A DNA stretch of 64,000 nucleotides from Annona cherimola (lineage: Eukaryota > Streptophyta > Magnoliopsida > Magnoliales > Annonaceae). The notes beneath the pieces were generated by a model, which was not told the DNA's origin, made no database searches, and saw only the letters and a list, made by a program, of their open reading frames with translations. Each line of letters begins with the position of its first letter. Within the stretch, counting starts at the first letter, position 1. Location: contig CM059975.1 in the NCBI GenBank assembly GCA_030490835.1, positions 4,305,579 through 4,369,578 of the forward strand, in the 5' to 3' direction. This document shows positions 54,203 through 64,000 of the stretch, piece by piece. The position numbers and the translations under genes are program-made.

Positions 54203-54583
54203 CTCATCAACAACCAGCAGCTCTCTCCAAAAAGCAATTAATAGAATGCAACCATTACTTTCTGCTGCACTTTTATGACTCAAGAGTGCCTTCTACAAAG
54301 CTATCTAGATTGTTCTCCTCCCAAAATGCCCCACGCATATGTCAGGATTGATTAATGGGGACCCCATAACTACTAGACCCAGATTACTTCAATGGCGAGC
54401 TTGTCTTATCAACAACCAGCAACTCCCTCCAAAAATCAATGAACAGAATGCACTCATTACTTGCTGCTGCACTTCTTATGACTTAAGAGTGCCTTTTACA
54501 AAGCTATCTAGATTGTTATTCTCCCACAATGTCTGATGCATGTATCAAGATTGATTAATGGGGATCCTGTAACTACTGAACCC
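54203..54583. repeat. Direct duplication, about 180 bp, two copies 202 bp apart
   Basis: 54203-54380 and 54405-54583 share CATCAACAACCAGCA(G/A)CTC, ACAAAGCTATCTAGATTGTT and GATTGATTAATGGGGA in the same order, with scattered changes and small gaps. Neither copy codes for a recognisable product. Confidence 0.8.
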
Positions 54584-57500
54584 CTAATCAACAAGCTGAA
54601 AAACAGACGCATCATCTGGAGGAGTATCCTGCTCACAGTAACTAGAAGCTAATGTAACAACAGTAAGCAAAACTAACATTGGCTCTTTGACAATAGCTGC
54701 TTCAGGGGTTTGAACTTGGTTTAATAGTAAAACCTTGACCTCTCATCCTGAAAACATAGGTATAATTCTAGTGGCAGAAACTTTTTGAAGAAGCACAGAT
54801 GGTTCAAATACACCCCAACCTTCCCCATCCAAGATCCGGCACGTGCTGGATCCACACCAGGTTACAGCCAATTCCTGATTAGAGAAGAGTAAAGAGTAAA
54901 AGGTTTAACTAATTTATCAATGTTCATGGTTTATTTCTTTCTTTCTTTCTTTTGGAATAAGGGAATTGCGAAGTAAGATTCCAGCAATTTGATTGGACAA
55001 TTGATTCGGTCCAATCAAAGGGAGACTGCTAGTCCAATCAAATACCTTGTAAAAGTAACAGAAGGAAGATACAAGCACACGGGGGAAGGATTCTATAAAA
55101 ACTTAAGAGGAAAGAAAAACACATAATAACCTACTATATATGGCAATGCTTTTCTTCCTGATATGGCTAAAAATAATGACTACCACTTCTATATTGTATA
55201 TTGAGGTTGGCTGAAAGTATGGTATGGAAGCCAAATTCTAATAGTTACAGAAGACCATCCCAGACTAAGTATTAACTACAAATGTCTGAATAAATGTATC
55301 TACCATCTTCGCCCTCTTTTCTCATTCCCCAATTTAAATGGAAGCAAACTGTTTATTATGGAAAATCACAGAAGCAGTTAGTCAAAGAATAACACAAAAC
55401 TGCTTCCAATAAAGGAAGACAAAGCAGAGGGAAAAAAGAAAAAGAAAAAGAAAAAAGTCATACTATACCCACAAAAGGTAGTCTAAAAGTTGTCGCAATG
55501 TAAAAATACCAACAAAAAATAGTCTAAAAGTTGGAAGCGAACACTAAGAGAAAGCAGCCAGAGGCTACAAAACACTTGCAACCTCCAATTCAGCTGAGCC
55601 AATCATTTAGATAGACAACATACACACACATTTGCTTCTCTCGGAAAAATGTCCAGAGTCATAGCTCTTCAACACGAGCATGTCCAGATGCTTTGACAAG
55701 ATCTGACAACATCCATAGTCAAGGACCTTCTCTCCCTCAGGATGGCACAGTGTCTACTTCAATACAGTGGGCTACAAACTTTCCAGCCAATTTTTGTGCT
55801 CAGATAAAGCATTAAGAGGGTGCCACTTTCCTGGTCACAAACCTACCCTAACCGGCCTCTTCATACAGACAGTTTGAATCTGTGCTTACTTATTTTGAGA
55901 ACTGATTAAAGGATGTACTCCTACCAACAACACTTATCAGTTCAACACAATCAATAAGATTCCACAGAAAAGGGTATCTGCCCTTAGCAATTCAATTTTG
56001 AGGAACTCCATATGCTCTGGAGGCCAAATAAAATACATCTGCTCAAGTGATCTACCAAGGGACCATATTCCAGCATAATATGAGTTTCTGGAACCAGAAT
56101 CATGATTCACAAGCAAAATTCCAACCCAACGAGGAAGGACACTCCAGTAACAGATTCCCCACATACCACTTAATCAAGTTTCAATCCTGAGTCCAACAAC
56201 ATTTTCAAGCAGCTGAGCAGCTAAAAGAAAATTGTTCTAATACCCCATGCTGCCAAGGACTAAACGAAGGGTTTATCCATAAAAGCAAAGGGAAAGCATC
56301 TACGATGGAAAGTGTCAATCATAACAAATACACACTAAACATTGTAGCAGTGTTAAAACACAAAACTAGTGGTTATTATGGGAAAAAAAAGGATCATCAA
56401 AACTAAGAGCAAGGGAAAGAATCTAAGAAGCATGATCCCATTTCTAACATCACTAATCCAACTTCAACCTGGCTGCAGTCTGGAGACTTGTCAGTTCATT
56501 ACCACAAGGGTGCAACTTAGGTTCGGCAACCCTCAAATTGACCTGCTCAACCTGGTTGGATAAGAGGATTCGTTGAGACAATCACAACTTGGATTTGAAA
56601 TAAGAGTTAAGCTCAATCTGATTTGTAAATTGAATTGACTTAGGTTGGTCATTGGTCAGGCAACCTCGTACTCTCACCCCTAAATATAACCTTGAACTTT
56701 CAATTGTCAATCTTCTAAATCTTTTTATTTTTACTTAGCACTTTTAAGGCACAGCCCTTCTTATAGTATTTTTTTTTATTATTCCTTTTACTTACTTACC
56801 TTGATAAATACAAGGCTTTATATTTTCAGCTTGAAGAGTCAAGATACTTCATTCCTATCCAATACCTTTTTTCTACTTCTGCTTGTTTAAAAACTGTCTT
56901 AGAGCATTTCTGATTATTTCCGTTGATAGAGTATAACTTCTACAGATATGGATTCATTCACTTGCATGTTCTTTCCATCTTTCTTCAGCACATTCTCTAC
57001 TTCTTCTCAACTAAAATAACCAACCTGTAACCCAAACTGCATTTTAAAAACACAGTTGGATTATGCTGAAATTGCAGAGAATGATAGATGTTAGGTTTAA
57101 ATTTCTCAAAAACAAGTTAGCTTTAGGGTTAAATCCAACACCTATGCTGACCTAATTTGGCAAAAGACATGTTCCTCCAATGTGACTGAGGAAGACTGTT
57201 CTAAAAAACATTGTTATTGTGTAGCAAGGAGTTAATATCCAAACCAATCTGATTCTAGGCTGCACCAGCATACCGCTTCAGTCCAGTCAACTCTACAAAA
57301 GCATACCGTAGAAAAAATATTTTCCTACAGCTGTCAGCAAGCTAGTGTGCAGTCTAATTAGCTTCCTAACAGGCAATGCACTCTAGTTATGCTCCAAGCT
57401 AGGTTAAGGACTTTCTAGTGGGAACAAAACTGGGACCCCAAATGCTACCTTCTAAAGGAATATAATGGCTAGGACCAAGAACCCAACTCCTCTCGATACA

Positions 57501-57630
57501 CTGTATTGCAACTGAGGCCTCACAGGAAAATAGATGGTAGTAAAACAGTACTATGCACAGAAATATATATGGTAAAATCTCCATACAAACAAAGAAATCA
57601 ACAGACACAAGACCCAGAAGCCAGAGTTAA

Positions 57631-57851
57631 ACTAACAAATATTATATTAAAGGTTCCGTAAGTTTAACGAGAAGTCAACATTTGCATGCCAGGATATAAA
57701 ATATCCAACAGTGACAACAATAAGCATTTAATTCATAACAAAACATTCAAACTCCAGCCTAAAGTAGCTACTGTGTTGCTGCCCAAGGTACCAGTATGCA
57801 TATACGCAGCAACAAAGGCTGGCACAGTTTTGCACGACATAATGCACATTT
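57631..57851 (-). other. 3'UTR of the FLX-like gene
   Basis: T-rich sequence on the minus strand after the stop codon, ending with AATATAATATTTG (about 57640) as a possible poly-A signal. It has no conserved coding content. Confidence 0.5.
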
Positions 57852-60182
57852 TCATCTGCGCCCATGAGCTCGCTGCATGTCATACGTGCCCCAAGATCCC
57901 GGTCCATGTCCATGTCCATATTGAGAAGTGCCTTCAGCACCGCCTTGCACCTGAAGTACACGAAAGAAATCATATAAGGATCCATGCAGTAGCAGAATCA
58001 TATAGGACTCACAAATGGAACAATCACACTGCCCCTATATGTCAAAGACTCGAAAGTAGTAACAGAGAACATACAGGATTCATGCCATAGCCAGCAGCAG
58101 GGTAAAGATTTCCTCCATATCCTGAGTCAGTGCTGCTGTAATTTCCACCATAGCCTGCAACAGAAGATCTGATAATCAATCACACAAATAAATGTCCCAA
58201 GATGGGCAATGTGGGGACAAAAATTAAAGATGTGTTTGAATGGATGAAGAAGGGGGGTGAAAAAGTTTCCACCCTATGCGGCATTTAATATGATGTCAAG
58301 TACCTTAAAACCTCACTTCTTACTCATTAATACATATGTTTCATAAATTATCTAAAAAAAAAAAAAAAACTTACGTTTAATTTTTGTCTAGCTCATTTCA
58401 GATACTTAACTCTAATCACATCATTCCCTCTCCTTTTCACTTTTTTAGCTTTCATTTTCGCTCCTCTATTTGGCTTCTTTTTTCAGACCATAAGTTTTTT
58501 TAAATTATTTTTTTAATTTCTGTTTAAGTCCTGTGAAAGATTTGTTCAATAGCATGCACGCAAGTTGATGATATATGATAATAATGTGTGAAATTGCTGA
58601 TTATCCTATATCAGAATATGTCATGAGTTCCTTTTTCCTATAAGGTCAAACCAGAAAAATGTAAATAATTATAATAACAGTAACACTGAAATCAAAAGCG
58701 CCAAGTAACATAGAAGACCACTAATGATGAACTTTGCAGTCCTCGCCCAGTTTATATTTTACATAAGACCAATTACATAGCCATCTAGGATCCATATAAA
58801 TGGCTCCACTAAAGTGAGACACAGCATGCAAACATGATGACAATGATGGTGGTGGTGGTGGTGGTGGTGTTGATGACAATGACGACTCATGTGACTGATT
58901 ACCTGGGTTGACAGCAGAAGTTGCATGAGCCCTTTTCTCGGCATTAGCGATCTCAGCACGCAGCTTTTCGACATCACGAGCCATCAAGATCAAATTCTTC
59001 TCCATTGCTTGGCCATGTTCATAATTCTCAGCATGTGCTTTCTTCTCATATTCAATGGCAGCTCTATACATGCAACGAAACATTAAGCAAAGGTAATTAG
59101 CATGGATATCACGAGTAACGAAATTGTTCGTAATAAAAAATTAATCCGTGCTCCACAGTTCTGGGGCAGAGATCATTGCAGGAATGCATATTTTCCCCAT
59201 GATGCGAAAACCCAAATTCCAGCTCCCAAAGCACCAGAGGTTGATTCGAAAATTCTATCAGAATCGTTTGACATACAGAAGCGAACCAAAAAAAAAATGA
59301 CAATCCCGCCTCCAACATAATTGCAATCAAGTAGAGGCATATATGCAATATCCGTCAGTATTGCTCCATAACATAAAAATTTAAATAACTAGTTTCCAGA
59401 GAAAGCAATTTTTTTCCCACTTATTTTTCTCCAAAAGTTCCACTTTCAGGCCAGTCCATGATTGGTTAGCATTTTCCAGCCGCATAAGGTTCCGGGGCAT
59501 GAACATTCCACCATAGGTAATGCCCATCTCTGCTAGAAAAATAAAATAAAATCATGTGTTTCCAACTAGATCATTACCTTGCACGCTGCAATTCCTGCGT
59601 CATGCTATCGATTTCTGCCTTCAGCGCAGGAGCCTGCTGCAAATCAGCGTTGGCTCTACTCAGATCCTGCGTCAATGCTTGGACCTGAGCCGCAAGCTCC
59701 TGTCTCGATGCGCTAAGCTTCTGAATGTCCGCACGGACTTGCATCAGTTCTGCCCGCATGGCCTCCGCGGCCCCGACATCCGCTTCCATTTTCATCGACT
59801 TCTCAAACAGCTCTCTCAGCTGCAAATCCGAAGTGGCTTCCATGGCCCGCGCAGAGTGCGCCATCAGCTGCAGCTCGTGCTGCGCTGCGGCGACCTCCTG
59901 TTTCAGGGCGACGTGCGTGGCGGCAAGCCGTTGGTTGTCCACGAGGAGACCTTGGATCTCGTGGTGCTGAGCCGCGAGCCTCTCCTCCATAAGAACCACC
60001 GGGGGAAGCTGCGGTGGCGGGCGGGCGCCACCACGGAAGAAGGGAGGGCCATCTGGGAGATCGTCGAGATGGGCCGGGTGAGGAGGGACGGGGCCCATCC
60101 CTCGGGCGAACGGATGGTCGTGAATCGGAAGATGAGGACCTCCCTTCATCAAGTGCGGCGGCCCACGATTTCTTCCGGCCAT
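57852..60182 (-). CDS. FLX-like coiled-coil protein (FLX-like 1/2 type)
   Basis: The FLX family (FLOWERING LOCUS C EXPRESSOR and FLX-like) are plant nuclear coiled-coil proteins; FLX and FLL4 act with FRIGIDA to promote FLC, while roles of FLL1-3 are less clear. Four exons on the minus strand: 60182-59578, 59063-58903, 58154-58075 and 57950-57852 (TGA), all GT-AG, 314 aa. Residues 1-63 are Pro/Gly/His-rich ([20 protein letters not shown]). Residues about 64-245 are coiled coil: [80 protein letters not shown]. The tail is Gly/Tyr-rich ([38 protein letters not shown]). The head motif and [13 protein letters not shown] match FLX-like 1 best. The tail is shorter than in Arabidopsis FLX-like 1. 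Intron 2 begins with an open frame (see findings). Confidence 0.9.
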
Positions 60183-60640
60183 CTAAAGAAAAAATTGAAA
60201 AATATGAGGATGGAGATTGGGGTTTATCAACCGTCAAGGAGGGAAGCCGTAGAGAGAGAATTTCATGGGCGTTTTGGCGCCAGGGGAGTGAGGAAGACCT
60301 TAGATGAAATTCCTTCTCATTCCAAAATTCCAACGCAAAAGAAGTCGAAAACGCAAGTGGCCGAACCCGCAACGAAGGAAATCTGTATCATCGCAGGTGT
60401 CGTCCCACTCGAGCAGTGTCGCCGGGCGTCCACGGGTCAGAGGCCCAGCATGGCTGCGGGCCTATTCCAAGCCCTCAAATGCCACTTACCTATGAAAATA
60501 AAAAATAAATATCTAAAATACTTTTAAAATAGTAAAAATTGATATACATATTAAATACACTTAGGTTAATACTTATATAAAAAAAATTTAAAAATAAAAA
60601 AAATAGATTAATGCACACACAGGATTAAGATTCGTATAAT
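60183..60640. other. FLX-like leader/promoter with an inserted family C arm
   Basis: Bases 60183 to about 60475 are GC-rich promoter and leader of the FLX-like gene. From about 60481 a family C MITE arm follows (AAAATAAAAAATAAATATCTAAAATACTT, here split over 60488-60530, then TAAATACACTTAGGTTAATA), placing a transposon roughly 300 bp from the start codon. Confidence 0.5.
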
Positions 60641-60644
60641 AATG

Positions 60645-60995
60645 GATTCTGATCCTGATCCTGTGCACTGAAGCCATTTTAATCTTTTTTTTATTTTTTT
60701 ATACAGGTATTAATCTATGAGTATTTAACATGTGTATCATTTTTTACCATTTTTTGAGTATTTTAGATGTTTATTTTTTATTTTCAAAAATCAGTGGCAT
60801 TTTAGTAATTCACTGATTTTTGAAAATAAAAAATAAATACCTAAAATACTCCAAAAATGGTAAAAAAATGATACACATGTTAAATACACTTAGATTAACA
60901 CTTGTATACAAAAATTTTAAAAAACAAAAAAAATAAGTTAATGCACCCTAGTGCACTAAAGCTAAGTGCACCCGGGTGCACAAGATTGTGATCTG
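60645..60995. mobile_element. Foldback MITE family C
   Basis: The left arm (CTGATCCTGTGCACTGAAGC) and right arm (TGCACTAAAGCTAAGTGCAC) are partly inverted copies, and the interior folds around CACTGATTTTTGAAAAT at about 60815. The same core occurs at 48430, 60485 and 62107. Confidence 0.65.
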
Positions 60996-61141
60996 TATAT
61001 TATAATCGGCTCGTAACTATATTGCTTTTCACGTTTTTAACATTATTTATCATTCCAAATGCGAATTTTCCATTCTTTAACATATAAAAATGCGTTGTAA
61101 TTCCATTAAGCAAAAACCCTCAATGCATATGGCCGCATGAC

Positions 61142-61151
61142 TCTTTATTTT
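61142..61151. repeat. Left target-site duplication, MITE family B copy 3
   Basis: TCTTTATTTT, repeated at 61431-61440. Confidence 0.75.
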
Positions 61152-61430
61152 GGGTGTGTTTGGCAACAACAAAAAGTTGTCAATTTAAAACTTTTCAATA
61201 TAAAATTTTTCACTCTTCATAACTACCCTATTTTTTAATTATTTCTTCACATTTTTCTATACAACTATCATACTTTTCAATCATTTCTACACAACTACCA
61301 ACACAACAAACCTATTTATTTCAACTTTATCCTATTTATTCCTTATCATTACCCCTATCATATTATACTATTTGACAACTTCTTATCTCTATAACTTTTC
61401 ATCAAAAGTTTTATTCATTCCCAAACACAC
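61152..61430. mobile_element. MITE family B, copy 3 (Mutator-like TSD)
   Basis: Starts GGGTGTGTTTGGCAACAAC and ends CATTCCCAAACACAC, so GTGTGTTTGG is the terminal inverted repeat. The 9-10-bp flanking duplication is the size made by Mutator-like transposases. The interior is pyrimidine-rich (CACTCTTCATAACTACCCTA, TTTCTACACAACTACCAACA). Confidence 0.8.
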
Positions 61431-61440
61431 TCTTTATTTT

Positions 61441-61980
61441 TGTCAACTCATGGATCCATCTTATGTTTTAATTCATACAACATTTTTAATTTAAATGAAT
61501 TTTTTATTTTTTTAAAAAGCGTGATCATTTTATTTTTAAAATTCGAAAACGTGTATATAATCAAAAAATAGTAAACCTAGTGTGAAGTGCAACATAAGAT
61601 GGTTCACACTATATGAGATGGGCCCACAATTTTGGTAAGTCAAAAAAGGAGACGTGGCCTACAGCCTACCGTGAGTTTAGCTATATAAAAACGCAAACTT
61701 AACGAAAATTTATACTTTTCAGACTTTCAGTATTACTGATACTAAATCTTTGTTTATTAACATACAGAACTCTCTCATTATTATTATAAAAAAATAAGGA
61801 GCATGATCATTTTTGCCCATTTAAGACGGTCCGGAAAACATAATTTTTATTTAAATTTTGTTTATAAAATTATTGATCTCTCTCTATATATATATTTAAT
61901 TTATAAATTAAGTTTTACTAATTTTGAAAATGTATATATATATATATATTTACCAAGGGTGGCAATTAGGCGGGACAAGA
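61441..61980. other. AT-rich spacer
   Basis: No gene. TA microsatellites occur at about 61883-61898 and 61932-61950. Confidence 0.4.
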
Positions 61981-62248
61981 TCTCAATGCTCCCGGGTGCA
62001 TACACCCATTTTTTTTATTTTTTTGAATTTTTTTTTACAAGATTGTTAATCTAGGGTATTTAATATATGTATGAATTTTTACCATTTTAATTACCTAAAA
62101 TGCCACTGATTTTCAAAAATAAAAAATAAATATCTAAAATACTCTAAAAATGGTAAAAATTATATTAAATACCCTAGATTAACAATCTTGTAAAAAAATT
62201 TTCAAAATAAACTGTAAAAAAGGGTGTATGCACCCGGGAGCATTGAGA
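61981..62248. mobile_element. Foldback MITE family C, intact copy
   Basis: The first 27 bases (TCTCAATGCTCCCGGGTGCA, then TACACCC) are the exact inverse of the last 27. The arms remain nearly complementary inward (TTGTTAATCTAGGGTATTTA against TAAATACCCTAGATTAACAA) to a centre at about 62110. It is the best preserved member of the family. A partial extra terminus (AATGCTTCCGGGTGCATAC) follows at 62262-62280. Confidence 0.88.
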
Positions 62249-62344
62249 GCATTGAGAGCTTAATGCTTCCGGGTGCATACGATCAGTTCTCCAATTAGGC
62301 CAGGTTGAGCCTAAACCTGAATAATTTTATAAAGATAAATAATT

Positions 62345-62735
62345 TTGTAAGTCCATACTAAGTAATTGCTTACTTAGCTCACTTAAAAAAATATACATTA
62401 AAAAATTATTTTTTTACTTTGTTAAAATGTATTTAACAAGTTTTACCATGTAAACTTGTTAAAATATATTTAATATATAAATCAAGTTTTACCATTTTGA
62501 ATATGTATATATATATTTTTTTAGATTTTAAAACATATGAGTATTATAGTCATTTTCAAGAATTGAAAAATGACTAAAATATCAGTGTTTAAAATTTTTT
62601 AAAATATATATTCAAAATGATAAAATTTTGATTTATATATTAGATGTGTTTAAATAAACAGATATGCGAAGAAAAGGGCAAAAAAAAAAAAAGATTTTGA
62701 AGTGGGCTAAGTAGTGTAGGTCATCTCTCTTGTAT
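62345..62735. mobile_element. Foldback MITE
   Basis: The left arm has ATCAAGTTTTACCATTTTGA and the right arm AAAATGATAAAATTTTGAT in inverse order. The outer arms carry TTAGCTCACTT and AAGTGGGCTAA. Same family as 10751-11041 and 11825-12193. Confidence 0.6.
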
Positions 62736-62785
62736 AAAATGATTATTTACCCCCAAAAAACCCCTATCCAATCTTATCATATAAG

Positions 62786-63045
62786 GAAAGGTTTGCTAAT
62801 CATAACAACTTTTCAAACTAAAATTTTATTCACTCTCCACAATTATTCTATTTTTTAATCATTTTTTGTAATTTTTCATAGAATTATTTACATTTCAATC
62901 ATTTCTATCATTTCTACACGACTATTTACACAACTAACATGTTTATTTTAACTTTATTTTTTTATTATTTATTATTATATGCGTCATATCGCAACATTTC
63001 ATTCCAATTAAAAAACTTTTCATTTTACTAAACAAACCCAAAATT
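62786..63045. mobile_element. MITE family B, copy 4 with perfect 9-bp TSD
   Basis: TCATATAAG occurs at 62777-62785 and again at 63046-63054, exactly flanking a family B body (AACTTTTCAAACTAAAATTT, CACTCTCCACAATTATTCTA, TTTCTACACGACTATTTACA). The end AAACAAACCC is inverted relative to GGTTTG near the start. The 9-bp duplication supports a Mutator-like origin. Confidence 0.78.
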
Positions 63046-63054
63046 TCATATAAG

Positions 63055-64000
63055 TGGATTCTCTGGGACCGTCAAGTGCGGGTTCGCATCACTCCCAGAG
63101 CTATCTATTTGTTATACCGAAAATCAGGTGTACTCGATGGACGATGATATAATTTGGTATTGTTCAATCGTTTCTTAGGTATTTCCAATAATTAATTTAT
63201 AAAAACCTGTCGTGGAATTAAATGAATCCTATTTGATCTTAGCAAGGGCAAGTCGGTCCAGCGAATCCCAATTTTTTTTTTCCCAGGAAAGACATTATAT
63301 ATATTTCCAATAAAATTTGTATTTTTGCTGTTGTTGTTATCATTATTAGAGACACTTGTGCTCCTACCTATGAATTTTCATAAGAAATGCTTTTATACCT
63401 GTTATTTGAAATTTATTGCACAGACTCCTAAGGATTTTTAAAATATTTGTAATTGTGCTTATAGCAAGTACGAACCTTTAAAAATAATCAGGAAGCGCTG
63501 TGATAAATCCGAATCATTCATCATGTTTATTAATGTGAATCTAGTTAATATATAAAAATCATTTTAATCGGATACTTTCACGGGCTATAGTTATTTTTTA
63601 ATTTATACTTATTAGAGCCCATCAAGCTATTCAATTAAGATGATTTTTGGTACACCAATAAACATGATTTTTTAGTATATTAATTAATTTGTATTAATAA
63701 ACACAAAGGATGATTTAGGTTTACCAATAAGCATTTTGGTTTTGTAAAAAAAAAAAAAAACACGATATTAAACTTTGTTAAAGATATAATTGCAAATATT
63801 TTAAAATTTCGTAGGCATATTTGCAATAAGTCTTGAATCATAGATATAAATATAAATTGTATAAAAGATGGTAGACGTGGTAACAAGTATTTCTTATTAT
63901 TACTATAGTCGTTGTTATTATTATTATTATTAAATAACGACACGGCCGCATGAGTGGGCTGTGCGAGTTCATGGCAGATGTGGGCTGGCTGATGTAGCTA
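63055..64000. other. Unassigned DNA at the right edge
   Basis: A B-box-like CGGGTTCGCATCACTCCC at about 63078 could be a SINE scrap. The rest is AT-rich with ATT microsatellites (63914-63932). No gene is seen up to the window end. Confidence 0.4.

Larger units (their letters stand above)
50500..57630. other. Long region without a confident gene
   Basis: About 7 kb, A-rich on the plus strand and so T-rich on the minus strand, as in introns of a minus-strand transcript. Frames of 60-100 codons occur (for example 52.67-52.98, 55.94-56.16 kb) but have no known motif. The region contains repeats and a SINE remnant listed separately. It may be intron of the gene ending at 50184, or plain intergenic DNA. 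Confidence 0.35.

Noticed and set aside
55937..56164. 75-codon minus-strand frame with plausible residue mix
   Set aside because: No motif, no matching splice sites that join it to other exons.
59556..60527. 323-codon plus-strand frame over FLX-like exon 1
   Set aside because: Antisense to a clear FLX-like exon, with no motif of its own and running into a MITE arm.
63060..63130. tRNA or SINE suggested by CGGGTTCGCATCACTCCC
   Set aside because: Only a B-box-like motif; no A box, tail or target duplication.

Overview
The window is nuclear DNA of a flowering plant. The evidence is split genes with GT-AG introns and T-rich intron strands, AT-rich intergenic DNA full of small non-autonomous transposons (SINEs, MITEs, a hAT-like element), and plant-specific families: secreted glycine-rich proteins, an FLX-like coiled-coil protein, a LEA protein, and a photorespiratory aminomethyltransferase that closely resembles its Arabidopsis homologue. 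The species cannot be fixed from the sequence; nothing points to a grass.

Layout. 1-12 kb: two intact glycine-rich protein (GRP) genes (3.5 and 9.9 kb) with a rearranged, inverted GRP relic between them (9.1 kb), set in MITE-rich DNA; a 1.4-kb hAT-like element with perfect 8-bp target duplications lies at 6.2-7.6 kb. 13-18 kb: six-exon gene for UTP6, an SSU-processome (18S rRNA maturation) subunit, 667 aa. 19-23.2 kb: three-exon gene for the mitochondrial glycine-cleavage T-protein, 408 aa, probably with a 5'UTR intron; a 40-bp tandem duplication has copied the donor site of its second coding intron. 24.2-24.9 kb: two-exon LEA gene on the minus strand with ABRE-like elements upstream. 30-41 kb: three intronless minus-strand paralogues of the At4g22030-like family (called 'probable F-box protein' in databases), about 4.5 kb apart. 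42.8-47.8 kb: very AT-rich DNA ending in a 2-kb array of about 13 satellite units whose lengths differ largely in 10-bp steps. 48-57.6 kb: SINEs, MITEs, duplicated segments, and two possible terminal exons of an unidentified minus-strand gene at 50.2-50.5 kb. 57.8-60.2 kb: four-exon FLX-like gene on the minus strand, 314 aa. 60.2-64 kb: intergenic DNA with foldback MITEs and a 9-bp-TSD MITE family.

The genes are ordinary housekeeping or stress/development genes and do not form a common pathway; clustering reflects local duplication (GRPs, At4g22030-like genes). The most noteworthy points are the duplicated donor site in the T-protein gene, the satellite with nested decamer and three-unit higher-order structure, the hAT-like element carrying a GC-rich leader-like insert, the sense/antisense GRP relic, and two SINEs of one family with intact long target duplications. 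Exon joins were read by eye from splice signals, frame and family resemblance, without transcript data.
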